64,000 nt of DNA from Leptothrix cholodnii SP-6 (GTDB lineage: Bacteria > Pseudomonadota > Gammaproteobacteria > Burkholderiales > Burkholderiaceae_C): assembly GCF_000019785.1 (NCBI RefSeq), contig NC_010524.1, positions 2,108,001 through 2,172,000 of the forward strand, in the 5' to 3' direction. The translations under genes were made by a program, and so were the position numbers. Shown here in pieces: positions 28,794-39,089 of the stretch (its first letter is position 1; the number at the start of each line of letters is the position of its first letter). A model generated the notes under the pieces. It worked only from the letters and a program-made list of their open reading frames with translations. It did not search any database and had not been told where the DNA came from.

Positions 28794-30050
28794 TCAGGGC
28801 GACGAGGCGGCGTCACCCATCGTCAGCCCGCTGGCCGCGCGGCCCGGCGCCGACGCGGCGACCGCGCCTGCAGCCGCACCGGAACCGCTCGACGCCGTGC
28901 GGGCCAGATCGATCACCCGCACCGGCACCGGCGTCGCGTCGCGCCCCAGCCGGGCCTGGCCGGCCGTGACGACCACATCGCCGGCCTTGACCGCGCCGGT
29001 GACTTCGGCCAGCCCGGGTAGGCGCAGGCCCACCGTCACTTCCTCGCGCTGCGCCACCTGGCCCTTCTCACCTGCCACCACCTTGAAGACATATTGCTTG
29101 TTGCCCAGCGGCACCAGGGCCTCCTCGGGCACCAGCAAGGCGTTTTCGCGCACGCCCATCACCGTGCGCACCCGCGCGAACATGCCCGACTTGAGCCGGT
29201 CGCCCGGGTTGTTGACCCGCGCGCGCACCAGCAGGGCCCGGCCGTTGGCATCGACCTGGGCATCGATGGCTTCGACCTGGCCCTTGAACTGCTGACCCGG
29301 AAAGGCGTCCATCTCGGCCTCGATGACCGCGCCGCGCCGCAGCCGGCCCAGCACCCGCTCGGGCAGGCGGTAATCGAGCCACATGCTGCTGGTGTCTTCG
29401 AGGTTGATGAGGTCGGCGCCATCCTTGACGAAATCGCCGACGTTGATCAGCCGGATGCCGGCCATCGCGTCGAACGGTGCAAGCACGCGCATGCGCGCCA
29501 GCTGCGCCTCGACCAGCCGGACTTGCGCATCGGCCACGGCGACGTTGGCGGCCGCCTGATCGACGGCACTCTGGCTCACGAACTTTTCAGCTGCCAGCTC
29601 CTGGCTGCGCTGCAGATTGGTGTTGGCGATGCCGGCCTGGGCCCGCGCCTGCTGCAACTGGGCCTGCTGCAGGGTGTCGTCGAGCTGGATCAGCAGTTGG
29701 CCGCGGCGCACCCGCTGGCCGTCCTGGAAGCCGATCTTCATGATCCGGCCGGCCACCTCGGGCCGCATCATCACGCCCTGGTTGGAGCGCAGGCTGCCGA
29801 CCGCGTGCACATCGTCGTCGAGCCGGCGCAACACCACCTGGCCGACCTCGACCGGTGCCGGCCCGCCCGCGTTGCCGGATCGGCCCTGAGCCCCCTTGGC
29901 CGCGCCAGAACCCGCGCCGGCCACCGGCCCACCCGCCGCTGCCTCGCCGGCGACGGGACTCGTGCCGGCGGGTCGGTTCTGCACCCAATAGGCCGCACCG
30001 GCGAGGGCCACCAGGCCCACGAGGGCCACCAGTTTTTGTGTGATCTTCAC
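28794..30050 (-). CDS. RND efflux periplasmic adaptor subunit (membrane fusion protein)
   Basis: A 418-residue adaptor linking the RND pump to an outer-membrane channel. It has an N-terminal membrane/signal segment (QKLVALVGLVALAGAAYWV), a Gly/Ala linker, the lipoyl/barrel-sandwich half-motifs (VGSLRSNQGVMMRPEVAGRIMKIGFQDGQRVRRGQLLIQLDD), an alpha-hairpin (QQAQLQQARAQAGIANTNL) and a beta-barrel domain. It is the first gene of a two-gene operon with the permease. The end is again Ala/Gly/Ser-rich. Confidence 0.94.
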   Translation of the reverse strand: MKITQKLVALVGLVALAGAAYWVQNRPAGTSPVAGEAAAGGPVAGAGSGAAKGAQGRSGNAGGPAPVEVGQVVLRRLDDDVHAVGSLRSNQGVMMRPEVAGRIMKIGFQDGQRVRRGQLLIQLDDTLQQAQLQQARAQAGIANTNLQRSQELAAEKFVSQSAVDQAAANVAVADAQVRLVEAQLARMRVLAPFDAMAGIRLINVGDFVKDGADLINLEDTSSMWLDYRLPERVLGRLRRGAVIEAEMDAFPGQQFKGQVEAIDAQVDANGRALLVRARVNNPGDRLKSGMFARVRTVMGVRENALLVPEEALVPLGNKQYVFKVVAGEKGQVAQREEVTVGLRLPGLAEVTGAVKAGDVVVTAGQARLGRDATPVPVRVIDLARTASSGSGAAAGAVAASAPGRAASGLTMGDAASSP

Positions 30051-30158
30051 AGGGCGCCAGGCCCGTGGAGGGGCCGTTGAAGAGGTTGACGCTGAAATGT
30101 AAGCGCAGCCACCGGCGGTCGGGCAGTGCGAAACCGAATGGCCCGTCGCGGGCAGGGA

Positions 30159-30641
30159 TCAGCGCGCGCGCGCGACTTCGACGCCGCGGTTGGCGAGCGC
30201 ATCGGCGCGTTCGTTGCCCGGGTCGCCGGCATGGCCCTTGACCCAGCGCCACTCGATCTGGTGCAAGGTGGACAAGGCATCCAGGCGCTGCCAGAGGTCG
30301 ACGTTCTTGACCGGCTTGTTGTCGGCGGTTTTCCAGCCGCGCCGCTTCCAGCCGTGAATCCAGCTGCTGATGCCGTTCTGGACGTAGGCGCTGTCGGTGT
30401 AGACCGTGATGCGGCAGCTGCGCTTGAGGCTGGCCAGCGCCTCGATCACCGCCATCATCTCCATGCGGTTGTTGGTGGTGTTGGCCTCGCCGCCGCAGAG
30501 CTCCTTTTCATGCCCGCCGCTGACCAGCCAGGCACCCCAGCCGCCCGGGCCCGGGTTGCCCTTGCAGGCGCCGTCGGTGTAGATCACCACCTCGGGTTTG
30601 GCGATGACCGCTTGCGGGCCGGCTGTCGATTCGATGCTCAT
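30159..30641 (-). CDS. rnhA: Ribonuclease HI
   Basis: A 160-residue RNase HI that removes RNA from RNA-DNA hybrids. The four acidic catalytic residues are visible: D23 in [15 protein letters not shown]61 in NNRMEMMA, D83 in VYTDSAYV and D147 in NERADALAN, with the His in VKGHAGD. The Met at 30641 is chosen for the family length (about 155 aa); upstream frame belongs to antisense of the methyltransferase. It follows the methyltransferase gene by 65 bases, an order conserved in betaproteobacteria, often with dnaQ next. Confidence 0.97.
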   Translation of the reverse strand: MSIESTAGPQAVIAKPEVVIYTDGACKGNPGPGGWGAWLVSGGHEKELCGGEANTTNNRMEMMAVIEALASLKRSCRITVYTDSAYVQNGISSWIHGWKRRGWKTADNKPVKNVDLWQRLDALSTLHQIEWRWVKGHAGDPGNERADALANRGVEVARAR

Positions 30642-30706
30642 GGATGGGGCTAATTTTTCAAAGGCCGAAGTATCGGGCCAGCGCCAGCCTCGAGGCTCGA
30701 ATCGCG

Positions 30707-31528
30707 TCAGGGCTCGTGGTGATGCCGGGCGACCGCCGCCGGAACGGTCGCGCCCTGGGTCTTCTTGCGCCAGGCCGGACCCATCAGGCGCATCGCGCGC
30801 ACCCGCTTGACGGCCACCAGCACATAGGCCGAACCCAGCACCGGCCACCAGCGCGAGCCGGCATCGTCGAACCAGGCGCAGCGCTCGAGCCAGCGCTCGG
30901 TCGCGAACGGCGGGCGATAGCAGCCGAAGCGGCCGGACTCGAACTCGAGGCCCAGCAGCCGCAGCCAGTCGCGCAGGCGGCGCCAGCCGATCAGTTCGGT
31001 GCCGCTGCTGACCGGGCCCGAGCCCCAGCCCAGCCGGCCTGCGACGTCGGCGCTGGCCTGGTAGGCGCCCCACAGGCTGGCGGGGTTGAAACCGATCACC
31101 ACCACCCGGCCCTCGGGCATCAGCACCCGCTCGACCTCGCGCAGGGTCTGGTGCGCATCACCGGCAAGTTCGAGCGTGTGGGGCAGGACCACGAGGTCCA
31201 GGCTGGCGGACGGAAACGGCAGCGTCTCGTAGTCGCTCATGACGCTCAGCGGCAGCGGGCCGGGTGGCCAGATCGCGGCGCCGTCGACCGGCGCGGGCGC
31301 GCTGGCGGCCAGTCCCGCGTTCAAGGGTCCGTCGTTGACCAGCCAGCGGTGGCGCATGCGGTTGCAGCGCAGTCCCTGCACCGCCGGCCAGCCCAGTTGC
31401 ACCGCGTGGTAGCCGAAAATGTTGCTCACCAGGCGATCGAGCTGGGCCTGCTCCCACGCGACCAGATAGCGGCCCGGAGGGGTCGTCAGCCACTCGTCAA
31501 TCCCTATAATTGCTGACTCTTTCGCCAT
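30707..31528 (-). CDS. Class I SAM-dependent methyltransferase
   Basis: A 273-residue protein with a methyltransferase_11-like core ([52 protein letters not shown] split across the middle), frequently found between gloB and rnhA. The glycine-rich SAM loop is degenerate. The C-terminal tail is basic and His-rich (RHHHEP). The start at 31528 shares the palindrome CATG with the start of gloB on the other strand; a TTG at 31561 is the only longer choice. The substrate is unknown. Confidence 0.85.
   Translation of the reverse strand: MAKESAIIGIDEWLTTPPGRYLVAWEQAQLDRLVSNIFGYHAVQLGWPAVQGLRCNRMRHRWLVNDGPLNAGLAASAPAPVDGAAIWPPGPLPLSVMSDYETLPFPSASLDLVVLPHTLELAGDAHQTLREVERVLMPEGRVVVIGFNPASLWGAYQASADVAGRLGWGSGPVSSGTELIGWRRLRDWLRLLGLEFESGRFGCYRPPFATERWLERCAWFDDAGSRWWPVLGSAYVLVAVKRVRAMRLMGPAWRKKTQGATVPAAVARHHHEP
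31505..31510 (+). promoter_or_regulatory. Probable -10 box for gloB-mltD
   Basis: A perfect TATAAT lies 16 bases before the gloB ATG, within the first codons of the divergent methyltransferase gene. Transcription would start about ten bases before the ATG, leaving a very short leader, and no ribosome site is seen. No good -35 box is visible. Confidence 0.4.
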
Positions 31529-32309
31529 GAATCTACTAGCGCTGCCCGCCTTCGACGACAACTACATCTGGATGCTCCATGACGGCCAGGCGGGCGTGGT
31601 GGTGGATCCGGGTGACGCTGCGCCGGTGATTGCGGCGCTCGAGCGCCTGTCGCTGCGTCTGGCGGGCATTCTAGTGACGCACCACCACGGCGATCACGTC
31701 GGTGGCCTGGCCGCCCTGCTGCAGCGATGGCCGGTGCCGGTGTGGGGCCCTGCGGGCGAGCCGATGCCGGTGCCCGTCACCGCGGTGCGCGATGGCGACA
31801 CGGTGCGTGTGCTCGGCCTGGCCCTGCAGGTCATCGACGTGCCCGGCCACACCGCCGGCCATGTCGCCTACTTCATCGATGCGGCCGATCAGCCGTCGAT
31901 CGGCGAGCCGGTGCTGTTCTGTGGCGACACGCTGTTCTCGGCCGGCTGCGGCCGGCTGTTCGAGGGCACGCCGGCGCAGATGCTGACGTCGTTGTCGCGC
32001 CTGGCCGCGCTGCCCGGCGACACCCGCGTCTGCTGCGCCCACGAGTACACGCTGTCGAACCTGCGCTTCGCGCGTGCGGTCGAGCCCGACAATGCCGCGA
32101 TCGCCCGGCACGAGGCCCATTGCCTCGGCCTGCGCGCCACCCGGACCCCCACCTTGCCCAGCCGGATCGCGCTGGAGCGCCAGATCAACCCCTTTCTGCG
32201 CAGCCACGAGGCCGCCGTCATCGAGACGGCGCGCGAGCGTGGCGCCGATGCGCACGACCCGGTGGCGGTGTTTGCCGCCATCAGAGCCTGGAAGAACACC
32301 TACCGATGA
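31527..32309 (+). CDS. gloB: Hydroxyacylglutathione hydrolase (glyoxalase II)
   Basis: A 260-residue metallo-beta-lactamase-fold enzyme that hydrolyses S-D-lactoylglutathione in methylglyoxal detoxification. The metal-binding motif THHHGDH is at residues 51-57, followed by [26 protein letters not shown] and [13 protein letters not shown], all typical of GloB. The start ATG overlaps the opposite-strand methyltransferase start by three bases. The stop overlaps the mltD start (ATGA), so the two are coupled. Confidence 0.97.
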   Translation: MNLLALPAFDDNYIWMLHDGQAGVVVDPGDAAPVIAALERLSLRLAGILVTHHHGDHVGGLAALLQRWPVPVWGPAGEPMPVPVTAVRDGDTVRVLGLALQVIDVPGHTAGHVAYFIDAADQPSIGEPVLFCGDTLFSAGCGRLFEGTPAQMLTSLSRLAALPGDTRVCCAHEYTLSNLRFARAVEPDNAAIARHEAHCLGLRATRTPTLPSRIALERQINPFLRSHEAAVIETARERGADAHDPVAVFAAIRAWKNTYR

Positions 32310-34042
32310 AATCATCCGCACGCGCCGGTCTGGCACTCACCGCCGTCGCCTTGGCCAGCTGGCTGGCCGGTTGCGCGACCGCCCCGCAGGCCTCGCTGTC
32401 CAACACCAGCGAGATCCCGCCGCCGCCGCTGCTGACCACCGTCTCGACCCGCACCCAGCGCCCGCAAGAAGGCCCGCTCGCGCCGCTGCCGTCGCTGGAC
32501 GGCCAGAACGCGCCGGTCGCCAGCGCCGCCGCACCCGGGGCCGGCGACGTCGCCACCAGCCCGCAACCGGCCGCGACCCGCACGCTCAACCCGACCGGCA
32601 CGGCCCATGCCGACGACGGCGGCGCCACGGTCGACGTCCGGCCGCTGGCCCGCTCCGAGATCCTCAGCGCCGCCCTGCCCCCGGCCGAGCCCGAAAACGG
32701 CATCGATGCAGCCGGCCGACCGACCGACATCCTGCGTCCCGATCAGACGCCGATCGACGACTCGCAGGCCCGCCTCGACCTCTGGCAGCGCGTGCGCGAC
32801 AGCTACCGCATGCCCGATCTCGACGGCGCGCTGGTCGAGCAGCACGAGCGCTGGTACGCCGCCCGCCCCGAATACGTGCAGCGCATGACCGAGCGCGGCG
32901 GCCGCTACCTGTTCCACATCCTCGACGAAGTCCAGCGTCGCGGCATGCCCGGCGAGCTGGCGCTGCTGCCGTTCATCGAAAGCGCCTTCAACCCGCAGGC
33001 GATGTCGGTCGCCAAGGCGTCGGGCATGTGGCAGTTCATCCCGTCGACCGGGCGCGATTTCGACCTCAAGCAGAACCATTTCCGCGACGACCGCCGCGAC
33101 GTGCTGGCCTCGACCCGCGCCGCGCTCGACTACCTGGCGCGCCTGCATCGTCAGTTCGGCGACTGGCACCTCGCGCTGGCCGCCTACAACTGGGGTGAAG
33201 GCAACGTCAGCCGGGCCATCGCGCGCAACCAGCGCCTGGGCCTGGCCACCGGCTACGAGAGCCTGCGCATGCCGGCCGAGACGCGCAGCTACGTGCCCAA
33301 GCTGCAGGCGGTCAAGAACATCGTCGCCAACCCGCGCGCCTTCGGCCTGACGCTGCCGGCGCTCGAGAACCACCCGTATTTCATGAGCGTGGCGATCAAG
33401 CGCGACATCGACGTGGCGCTGGCCGCGCGGCTGGCCGGTCTCGGCGTCGACGAGTTCAAGGCGCTCAACCCGTCGATGAACAAGCCCGTCATCCTGGCCG
33501 CAGGCACGCCGCAGGTGCTGCTGCCCTACGACAACGCCGATGCGTTCGTGCGCCGCCTCGAGGCCCATCAAGGCCCGCTCGCCAGCTGGACCGCCTGGGT
33601 CGTGCCGCGCACCATGCGCCCGGCCGATGCGGCCAGGCAGGTCGGCGTGAGCGAGTCGGTGCTGCGCGAGGTCAACCACATCCCGCCGCGCATGCTGGTC
33701 AAGGCCAGTTCGACCCTGCTGGTGCCGCGCTCGCTGCGGCGCAGCGTCGACGTCTCCGAGCAGGTCGCCGACAACGCCTACATGAGCCTGGCGCCGGATC
33801 TGCCGCCGATGAAGAAGGTGGCGATCAAGGCGCGCAAGGGCGACACGGTGGCCAGCGTGGCCAAGCGCCATCGCATCAGCGCGGCGCAACTGGCGCAATG
33901 GAACAAGGTGTCGACCAGCGCGCGCTTTGCCGCCGGCCAGTCGCTGGTGATCTACAAGGCGAACAAGCCGGCCAAGGCCACCAAGGTGCGCCGTGCCCAG
34001 GCGCCGGCCAAGGCGGTCAGGGTGGCGAGCAGCCGTCCGTGA
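32306..34042 (+). CDS. mltD: Membrane-bound lytic murein transglycosylase D-like lipoprotein
   Basis: A 578-residue lytic transglycosylase that cleaves peptidoglycan glycan strands. It has a lipoprotein signal with lipobox LAGC (C23), a Pro/Ala-rich linker to about residue 150, an SLT domain with catalytic Glu225 in [14 protein letters not shown] and the [13 protein letters not shown] and [10 protein letters not shown] motifs, and a C-terminal LysM domain (about 503-550, [20 protein letters not shown]...). It ends in a basic Lys/Ala tail. E. coli MltD carries two LysM repeats; here only one is clear. It is coupled to gloB, a common pairing. Confidence 0.94.
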   Translation: MKSSARAGLALTAVALASWLAGCATAPQASLSNTSEIPPPPLLTTVSTRTQRPQEGPLAPLPSLDGQNAPVASAAAPGAGDVATSPQPAATRTLNPTGTAHADDGGATVDVRPLARSEILSAALPPAEPENGIDAAGRPTDILRPDQTPIDDSQARLDLWQRVRDSYRMPDLDGALVEQHERWYAARPEYVQRMTERGGRYLFHILDEVQRRGMPGELALLPFIESAFNPQAMSVAKASGMWQFIPSTGRDFDLKQNHFRDDRRDVLASTRAALDYLARLHRQFGDWHLALAAYNWGEGNVSRAIARNQRLGLATGYESLRMPAETRSYVPKLQAVKNIVANPRAFGLTLPALENHPYFMSVAIKRDIDVALAARLAGLGVDEFKALNPSMNKPVILAAGTPQVLLPYDNADAFVRRLEAHQGPLASWTAWVVPRTMRPADAARQVGVSESVLREVNHIPPRMLVKASSTLLVPRSLRRSVDVSEQVADNAYMSLAPDLPPMKKVAIKARKGDTVASVAKRHRISAAQLAQWNKVSTSARFAAGQSLVIYKANKPAKATKVRRAQAPAKAVRVASSRP

Positions 34043-34096
34043 ATCGACTGAAGCAACCGAAGCCGCCGCGGCATGCGGCTGCTTCGGCGGGCCGCT

Positions 34097-34693
34097 TCAG
34101 CGCCGCTCGCTGAAGGCGTGCGCGATGGTGCCGAGGTCGACGTATTCGAGCTCGCTGCCGATCGGCACGCCGCGCGCCAGCCGCGTCACGCGCAGGCCGC
34201 GTGACTTGAGGGCCTCGGCGATCACGTGCGCCGTGACCTCGCCCTCGGCGGTGAAGTTGGTCGCGACGATCACCTCCTGCACCACCTCGTCGAAGGCGCG
34301 CTCGATCAGCGCCGGCAGGCCGATGTCGTGCGCGCCCACGCCGTCGAGCGGGCTGAGCTTGCCCATCAGCACGAAATACAGCCCGCGGTAGCTGCCGGTG
34401 CGCTCCACCGCGGCCTGGTCGGCCGGCGTCTCGACGACGCACAGCTGATGCGGATCGCGCTGCGGGTCGAGGCAGGTGGCGCACACCGGCTGCTCGGTGA
34501 AGGTGTGGCAGCGCTCGCAGTGCTGCACCTTCTGCACCGCCGCATCCAGCGCGCGCGCCAGCTGCGAGGCGGCGGGCTGGTCGTGCTGCAGCAGGTGATA
34601 CGCCATGCGCTGCGCCGACTTCACGCCCACGCCCGGCAATCGGCGCAGCGCCTCGACCAGGTGCGCCAGGGCGTCGCCGGACGAGGCTTTCAT
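34097..34693 (-). CDS. recR: Recombination protein RecR
   Basis: A 198-residue DNA clamp protein of the RecFOR pathway. It has the helix-hairpin-helix [20 protein letters not shown], the C4 zinc finger [16 protein letters not shown], and the TOPRIM region [26 protein letters not shown] with the Walker-B-like [15 protein letters not shown]. It is the third gene of the dnaX-ybaB-recR operon, which is conserved across proteobacteria, 28 bases after ybaB. Confidence 0.97.
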   Translation of the reverse strand: MKASSGDALAHLVEALRRLPGVGVKSAQRMAYHLLQHDQPAASQLARALDAAVQKVQHCERCHTFTEQPVCATCLDPQRDPHQLCVVETPADQAAVERTGSYRGLYFVLMGKLSPLDGVGAHDIGLPALIERAFDEVVQEVIVATNFTAEGEVTAHVIAEALKSRGLRVTRLARGVPIGSELEYVDLGTIAHAFSERR

Positions 34694-34721
34694 CGTGAGT
34701 CCCGACGCCTGCGCGCCGTCA

Positions 34722-35048
34722 TCAGAACGGGAACTTCATGCCCGGGGGCAGCGGCATGCCGGCGGTGAGCTTGCCCATCTTTTCCTGGCTGACCGCTTCG
34801 GCACGGCGCACGGCATCGTTGAAGGCGGCGGCCACCAGGTCTTCGAGCATGTCCTTGTCGTCGGCCAGCAGGCTCGGGTCGATCGACAGGCGCTTGACGT
34901 CGTGCTTGCAGGTCATCACCACCTTCACCAGGCCGGCACCCGACTGGCCTTCGACCTCGACGTTGGCGAGTTCGTCCTGTGCCTTCTTCAGGTTGTCCTG
35001 CATCGCCTGGGCTTGTTTCATCAGGCCGGCGAGTTGTCCTTTGATCAT
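34722..35048 (-). CDS. YbaB/EbfC family nucleoid-associated protein
   Basis: A 108-residue homodimeric DNA-binding protein. The sequence [58 protein letters not shown] is typical of the family, as is the C-terminal ...[13 protein letters not shown]. It sits between dnaX and recR as in most proteobacteria. The 87-base gap to dnaX is unusually A- and G-rich for this genome. Confidence 0.96.
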   Translation of the reverse strand: MIKGQLAGLMKQAQAMQDNLKKAQDELANVEVEGQSGAGLVKVVMTCKHDVKRLSIDPSLLADDKDMLEDLVAAAFNDAVRRAEAVSQEKMGKLTAGMPLPPGMKFPF

Positions 35049-35135
35049 GGCGTGTCCTTGGGGTTGGAATGGAAAATGGAAAAGTGGAAGTTGAAACGGG
35101 GGTGGCCCGTGGCCACGGGCAAGCGAGTCTGACCG

Positions 35136-37088
35136 TCAGCGAGGCCGCACCGAACCCGGCACGATGCGCGCGCTCGGGTAGCGCGCCAGCAACTGCTGCA
35201 CCACCGGATCGTTGCGGATCACCCGTTCGGCCTGCGCCTGGGCCTGCGACCTGGCTGCCACGTCACGGCGGGCGGCGCTGTCGGTGACGGCACCGACGTC
35301 GATCTCCAGCCGCTGCGGCTGTCCGAGCAGTTCGCTCATGGCGGCCTGCAGGCGCTCGCGGTGGCTGGCCTGGCGCAGCGATTCGCGCTCGACGCGCAGC
35401 TGCCAGCAGACCGGATCGGCAGCGTCGTCGATGCCGGTGCATTCGGCCTGCCAGGCCAGCTCACGCACCAGGCCGGTGACCTTGGTCTGCGCGAGCAGCT
35501 GCTGCACGGTGGCCAGCCAGCGGGCCTGGGCCGGATGGGGCGCGGGGATGTCGGCGGCCTGCGGTGCGTCGACGACTTCGGGCGATGGCGGTTGGCTCTC
35601 GTTGCGGGCGGTCGGGCGGGCGCCGTCCGATGACTCGGACTCTTCGCGCACCCAGGGCGGTTCGTCGTCCCAGGGTGGCGTTTCGGCTGCCGCAGCAGGC
35701 GCCGCCGCCGGACGCAACGGTGGCGCCGGTTCGGACACGCTGATCGCAGTCGGGGCAGCCATCGGGGCAGCAACCGGGGCAGCCATCGGGGTCGGGGATG
35801 CGCGCGGCGGCTCCGGGCGGACCGGTGGGGCCGACGGTGCCTGCGCCACCGATGGCACCGTCGTCTTGCTGACGGCGCCGCTGGTGCGCAGCAGCTCGCG
35901 GCTGGCTGCCACGGCCGGAGCCGGCACGGGCGCTGCGGCGACGATCGGCGCGGCGGCTGCCGGCCTGACCGCCGACGCAGCGGCACCACCGGCCGGCCGG
36001 AACGCCAGCATGCGCAGCAGCACCATCACCAGGCCGCTGTATTCATCGGGCGCCAGCGCCAGTTCGGCACGGCCGTGCAGCGCGATGCTGTAGAGCAGCT
36101 GGGTCTCGTCGGCCGGCAGCAAGGGCGCCAGGCCCTGCAGCACCGCCGCGTCGGGATGGGTCGGGTCGATCGCCTGCGGCACTGCCTGCAGCACCGCCAT
36201 CTGCTGCGCCAGATCGGCCAGCTCTTCGAGCGTGCCGGCGGCCGACAGGCCCTGCGCGCGCAGCTCGTCGACCGTGCGCACCAGCGCCACGCCGTCGCTG
36301 GCGGCCAGCGCCTCGACGATGCGCACCCCATGACCGCGGTCGACCGCACCCAGCATCTGGCGCACGGCGGCCTCGCCGAGGTGGCCGCCGGCGTAGGCGA
36401 TGGCCTGGTCGGTGAGCGACAGCGCGTCGCGCATCGAGCCGCGCGCGCCACGCGCCAGCAGCCGCAGCGCCGGATCCTCGAACGGCACCGATTCGGCGTT
36501 CAGCACTGTCTGCAGGTGCTCGAAGACGGTTTCGGTGGCCATCGGCCGCAGGTTGAACTGCAGGCAGCGGCTCAGCACCGTCACCGGCACCTTCTGCGGA
36601 TCGGTGGTGGCGAGCACGAACTTCAGGTACTCGGGCGGCTCCTCGAGCGTCTTCAGCATCGCGTTGAAGGCGGTCGTCGAGAGCATGTGCACCTCGTCGA
36701 TCATGTAGACCTTGAAGCGCCCCACCACCGGCTTGTAGACGGCCTGATCGAGCAGCTGGCTGATCTCGTCGACACCGCGGTTCGACGCCGCATCGAGCTC
36801 GACATAGTCGACGTGGCGGCCGGCGTCGATGTCGCGGCAGGCGCTGCACACGCCACATGGCGTGGCGGTGATGCCGCCCAGGCCGTCGGCGCCGACGCAG
36901 TTCAGGCTCTTGGCCAGGATGCGCGAGACGGTGGTCTTGCCGACGCCGCGGGTGCCGGTGAACAGGTAGGCGTGGTGCAGACGCTGTTGCGTCAGGGCAT
37001 TGCTCAGGGCCTGCACGACGTGCGCCTGCCCCACCAGCTCGGCGAAGCTGCGCGGGCGGTACTTGCGGGCCAGGACGATATAGGACAT
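35136..37088 (-). CDS. dnaX: DNA polymerase III subunit gamma/tau
   Basis: The 650-residue clamp-loader ATPase. Walker A is GTRGVGKT (residues 45-52), the zinc module has C64, C78, C81 and C84 (TPCGVCSACRD), and IDEVHMLS plus LSRCLQFNLRPM (sensor region) are present. Residues from about 365 to 520 are an Ala/Pro-rich linker, followed by a tau-specific C-terminal domain (HPAQARWLATVQQLLAQTKVTGLVRELAWQ). No A-rich frameshift signal is seen, so a gamma form by slippage as in E. coli is not evident. It is first in the dnaX-ybaB-recR operon and divergent from purM. Confidence 0.96.
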   Translation of the reverse strand: MSYIVLARKYRPRSFAELVGQAHVVQALSNALTQQRLHHAYLFTGTRGVGKTTVSRILAKSLNCVGADGLGGITATPCGVCSACRDIDAGRHVDYVELDAASNRGVDEISQLLDQAVYKPVVGRFKVYMIDEVHMLSTTAFNAMLKTLEEPPEYLKFVLATTDPQKVPVTVLSRCLQFNLRPMATETVFEHLQTVLNAESVPFEDPALRLLARGARGSMRDALSLTDQAIAYAGGHLGEAAVRQMLGAVDRGHGVRIVEALAASDGVALVRTVDELRAQGLSAAGTLEELADLAQQMAVLQAVPQAIDPTHPDAAVLQGLAPLLPADETQLLYSIALHGRAELALAPDEYSGLVMVLLRMLAFRPAGGAAASAVRPAAAAPIVAAAPVPAPAVAASRELLRTSGAVSKTTVPSVAQAPSAPPVRPEPPRASPTPMAAPVAAPMAAPTAISVSEPAPPLRPAAAPAAAAETPPWDDEPPWVREESESSDGARPTARNESQPPSPEVVDAPQAADIPAPHPAQARWLATVQQLLAQTKVTGLVRELAWQAECTGIDDAADPVCWQLRVERESLRQASHRERLQAAMSELLGQPQRLEIDVGAVTDSAARRDVAARSQAQAQAERVIRNDPVVQQLLARYPSARIVPGSVRPR

Positions 37089-37123
37089 GGAGAGGATTCT
37101 AGGGTGCCCGATAATCGCTCCCC

Positions 37124-38275
37124 ATGACTTCCGCCTCCCCCACCCCGTCCTCGGCCATGCCGGGCGATGCCGCCACCGGCACCCTGAGCTACGAACAAGC
37201 CGGCGTCAACTACGACCTGATCGACCCGCTCAAGGTCACGGCCCAGCGCGCCGCGGCCTCCACCGCCAGCCAGCTGGCGCACCACGGTTTCACCGAAGTG
37301 GCCGCCTCGCGCGGCGAATCGGCCTATGTGGTCGACGTCGGGCCGTTCTACCTCGCCTCGATCGTCGAGTGCCTGGGCACCAAGACGCTCGTCGCCGACG
37401 AGATGGCGCGCCTGACCGGCAAGAGCTGGTACGACGCCATCGCGCAAGACACCATCGCGATGGCCATCAACGACCTGATCACGGTCGGCGCCACGCCGCT
37501 GGTGGTGCAGGCCTACTGGGCCGCCGGCGGCTCCGACTGGTTCGGCGACGACCAGCGCTCGCAGGCGCTGGTGGCCGGCTGGAAGCGCGCCTGCGAGGTC
37601 TGCCAGGTCGCCTGGGGCGGCGGCGAAACCCCGGCGCTGGCCGGCATCGTCGAAGAAGGCCGCATCGACCTGGCGGCCTCGTGCACCGGCCTGATCAACC
37701 CGAAGGAGCGCCTGTCGGTGGGCGACAAGCTCGCCGCCGGCGACGCCATCGTGCTGCTGGCGTCGAGCGGCATCCACGCCAACGGCCTGAGCCTGGCGCG
37801 CAAGCTGGTCGAGCGCCTGCCCGACGGCTACCTGACCGAGATCGCCCCCGGGCTGACGTACGGCGCGGCGCTGCTGGCGCCCACCACGCTCTATTCGCCG
37901 GTCACCGAGGCGCTGTTCAAGGCCGGCATCACGCCGCACTACTGCGCCAACATCACCGGCCACGGCTGGCGCAAGCTGCTGCGCCATCCGGCCGAACTGA
38001 GCTACCGCATCCACACGGTGCCGCCGGTGACGCCGGTGCTGCGCTTCATCCAGCAGCAGGCGCAGCAGGACGACCGCGAGGCCTACAGCACGCTCAACAT
38101 GGGCGCGGGTTTCGCGATCTTCGTGGCCGCCGAAGACGCCGAGCGCACGGTCGAGATCGCCCGCGCGCAGGGCATCGCGGCCTGGGTGGCCGGCGAGGTC
38201 GAGGCCGGTGCCAAGCGCCTGCAGATCGAGCCGCTGGACATCGAGTTCGGCAACGACGACCTGCAGCTGCGTTGA
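37124..38275 (+). CDS. purM: Phosphoribosylformylglycinamidine cyclo-ligase
   Basis: AIR synthetase (383 aa) makes aminoimidazole ribotide in purine synthesis. Signature blocks: [22 protein letters not shown]-like [61 protein letters not shown] and [17 protein letters not shown]. It has about 15-20 extra N-terminal residues compared with the 345-aa E. coli enzyme; a Met at 37157 (MPGDAATG) is another possible start. No ribosome site is obvious; GATAAT at 37109-37114 could be a -10 box. The spacer to divergent dnaX is 35 bases. Confidence 0.96.
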   Translation: MTSASPTPSSAMPGDAATGTLSYEQAGVNYDLIDPLKVTAQRAAASTASQLAHHGFTEVAASRGESAYVVDVGPFYLASIVECLGTKTLVADEMARLTGKSWYDAIAQDTIAMAINDLITVGATPLVVQAYWAAGGSDWFGDDQRSQALVAGWKRACEVCQVAWGGGETPALAGIVEEGRIDLAASCTGLINPKERLSVGDKLAAGDAIVLLASSGIHANGLSLARKLVERLPDGYLTEIAPGLTYGAALLAPTTLYSPVTEALFKAGITPHYCANITGHGWRKLLRHPAELSYRIHTVPPVTPVLRFIQQQAQQDDREAYSTLNMGAGFAIFVAAEDAERTVEIARAQGIAAWVAGEVEAGAKRLQIEPLDIEFGNDDLQLR

Positions 38276-38318
38276 ACCCGGCCGCGCCCGTCGCCCCGCA
38301 AGCCGCATCGGCATCGGC

Positions 38319-39089
38319 ATGATCCCCTGGCTGCCCGACGACAGCGACAGCGCGCCCTTCCCGCCCACCCGCCTCGCGCTGGGCCCCGACAGCGAGGCGC
38401 CGGGGCTGCTGTGCGCGGGCGGGCAGCTCAGCGTGGCGCGGCTGCGCATGGCCTACCGGCTGGGCATCTTCCCGTGGTACAGCCAGGGCCAGCCGGTGCT
38501 GTGGTGGAGCACCGACCCGCGCATGGTGCTGCAGGTGGCGCAGTTCAGGCTGCACCGCTCGCTGAAGAAGACGCTGCGGCGCTTTCTCGTCACGCCGGGC
38601 AACGAGGTGCGCATCGACAGCGCCTTCGCCGACGTCATCGACCACTGCAGCCGCACGCCGCGCGAAGGCCAGGACGGCACCTGGATCGTGCCCGAGGTCA
38701 AGGCCGCCTACGTGGCGCTGCACCGCGCCGGATCGGCCCATTCCTTCGAGACCTGGGTCGACGGCGAACTGGTCGGCGGCCTCTACGGCGTCAACATCGG
38801 ACGCATGTTCTACGGCGAGTCGATGTTCGCGCGCCGCACCGATGCGTCGAAGATCGCCCTGGCGGCGCTGGTGGCGTTCTGCCTGGCGCACGAGATCGCC
38901 TGGATCGACTGCCAGATGGAAACCGAACACCTGGCATCGCTGGGTGCGCAGCCGGTTCCGAGGGCGCAGTTCGAGGCCCATCTGCGCCGGGTGGTCGATC
39001 TGCCCGCCCCGAAGGATTGGTTTTATGATCCTTCGTCGTGGGCCCGGCTGGGAGACCGGGGCCCAGGTCAGCCGAGTCCATCTGCGTGA
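38319..39089 (+). CDS. aat: Leucyl/phenylalanyl-tRNA--protein transferase
   Basis: A 256-residue Aat that adds Leu or Phe to proteins with N-terminal Lys/Arg, feeding the ClpS-ClpAP N-degron pathway. Family blocks: [84 protein letters not shown] and [29 protein letters not shown] (each given in part across the protein). The Met at 38319 begins MIPWLPDD as expected. The stop overlaps the GTG start of bpt. Confidence 0.96.
   Translation: MIPWLPDDSDSAPFPPTRLALGPDSEAPGLLCAGGQLSVARLRMAYRLGIFPWYSQGQPVLWWSTDPRMVLQVAQFRLHRSLKKTLRRFLVTPGNEVRIDSAFADVIDHCSRTPREGQDGTWIVPEVKAAYVALHRAGSAHSFETWVDGELVGGLYGVNIGRMFYGESMFARRTDASKIALAALVAFCLAHEIAWIDCQMETEHLASLGAQPVPRAQFEAHLRRVVDLPAPKDWFYDPSSWARLGDRGPGQPSPSA

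Noticed and set aside
25613..28969. Plus-strand open frame of 1,118 codons opposite the RND permease
   Set aside because: His/Arg/Gln-rich low-complexity translation mirroring the permease codons; no start site and no domain.
35049..35135. A- and G-rich stretch between dnaX and ybaB as a dnaX frameshift signal
   Set aside because: It lies after the dnaX stop codon and so cannot direct internal slippage to make a gamma subunit.
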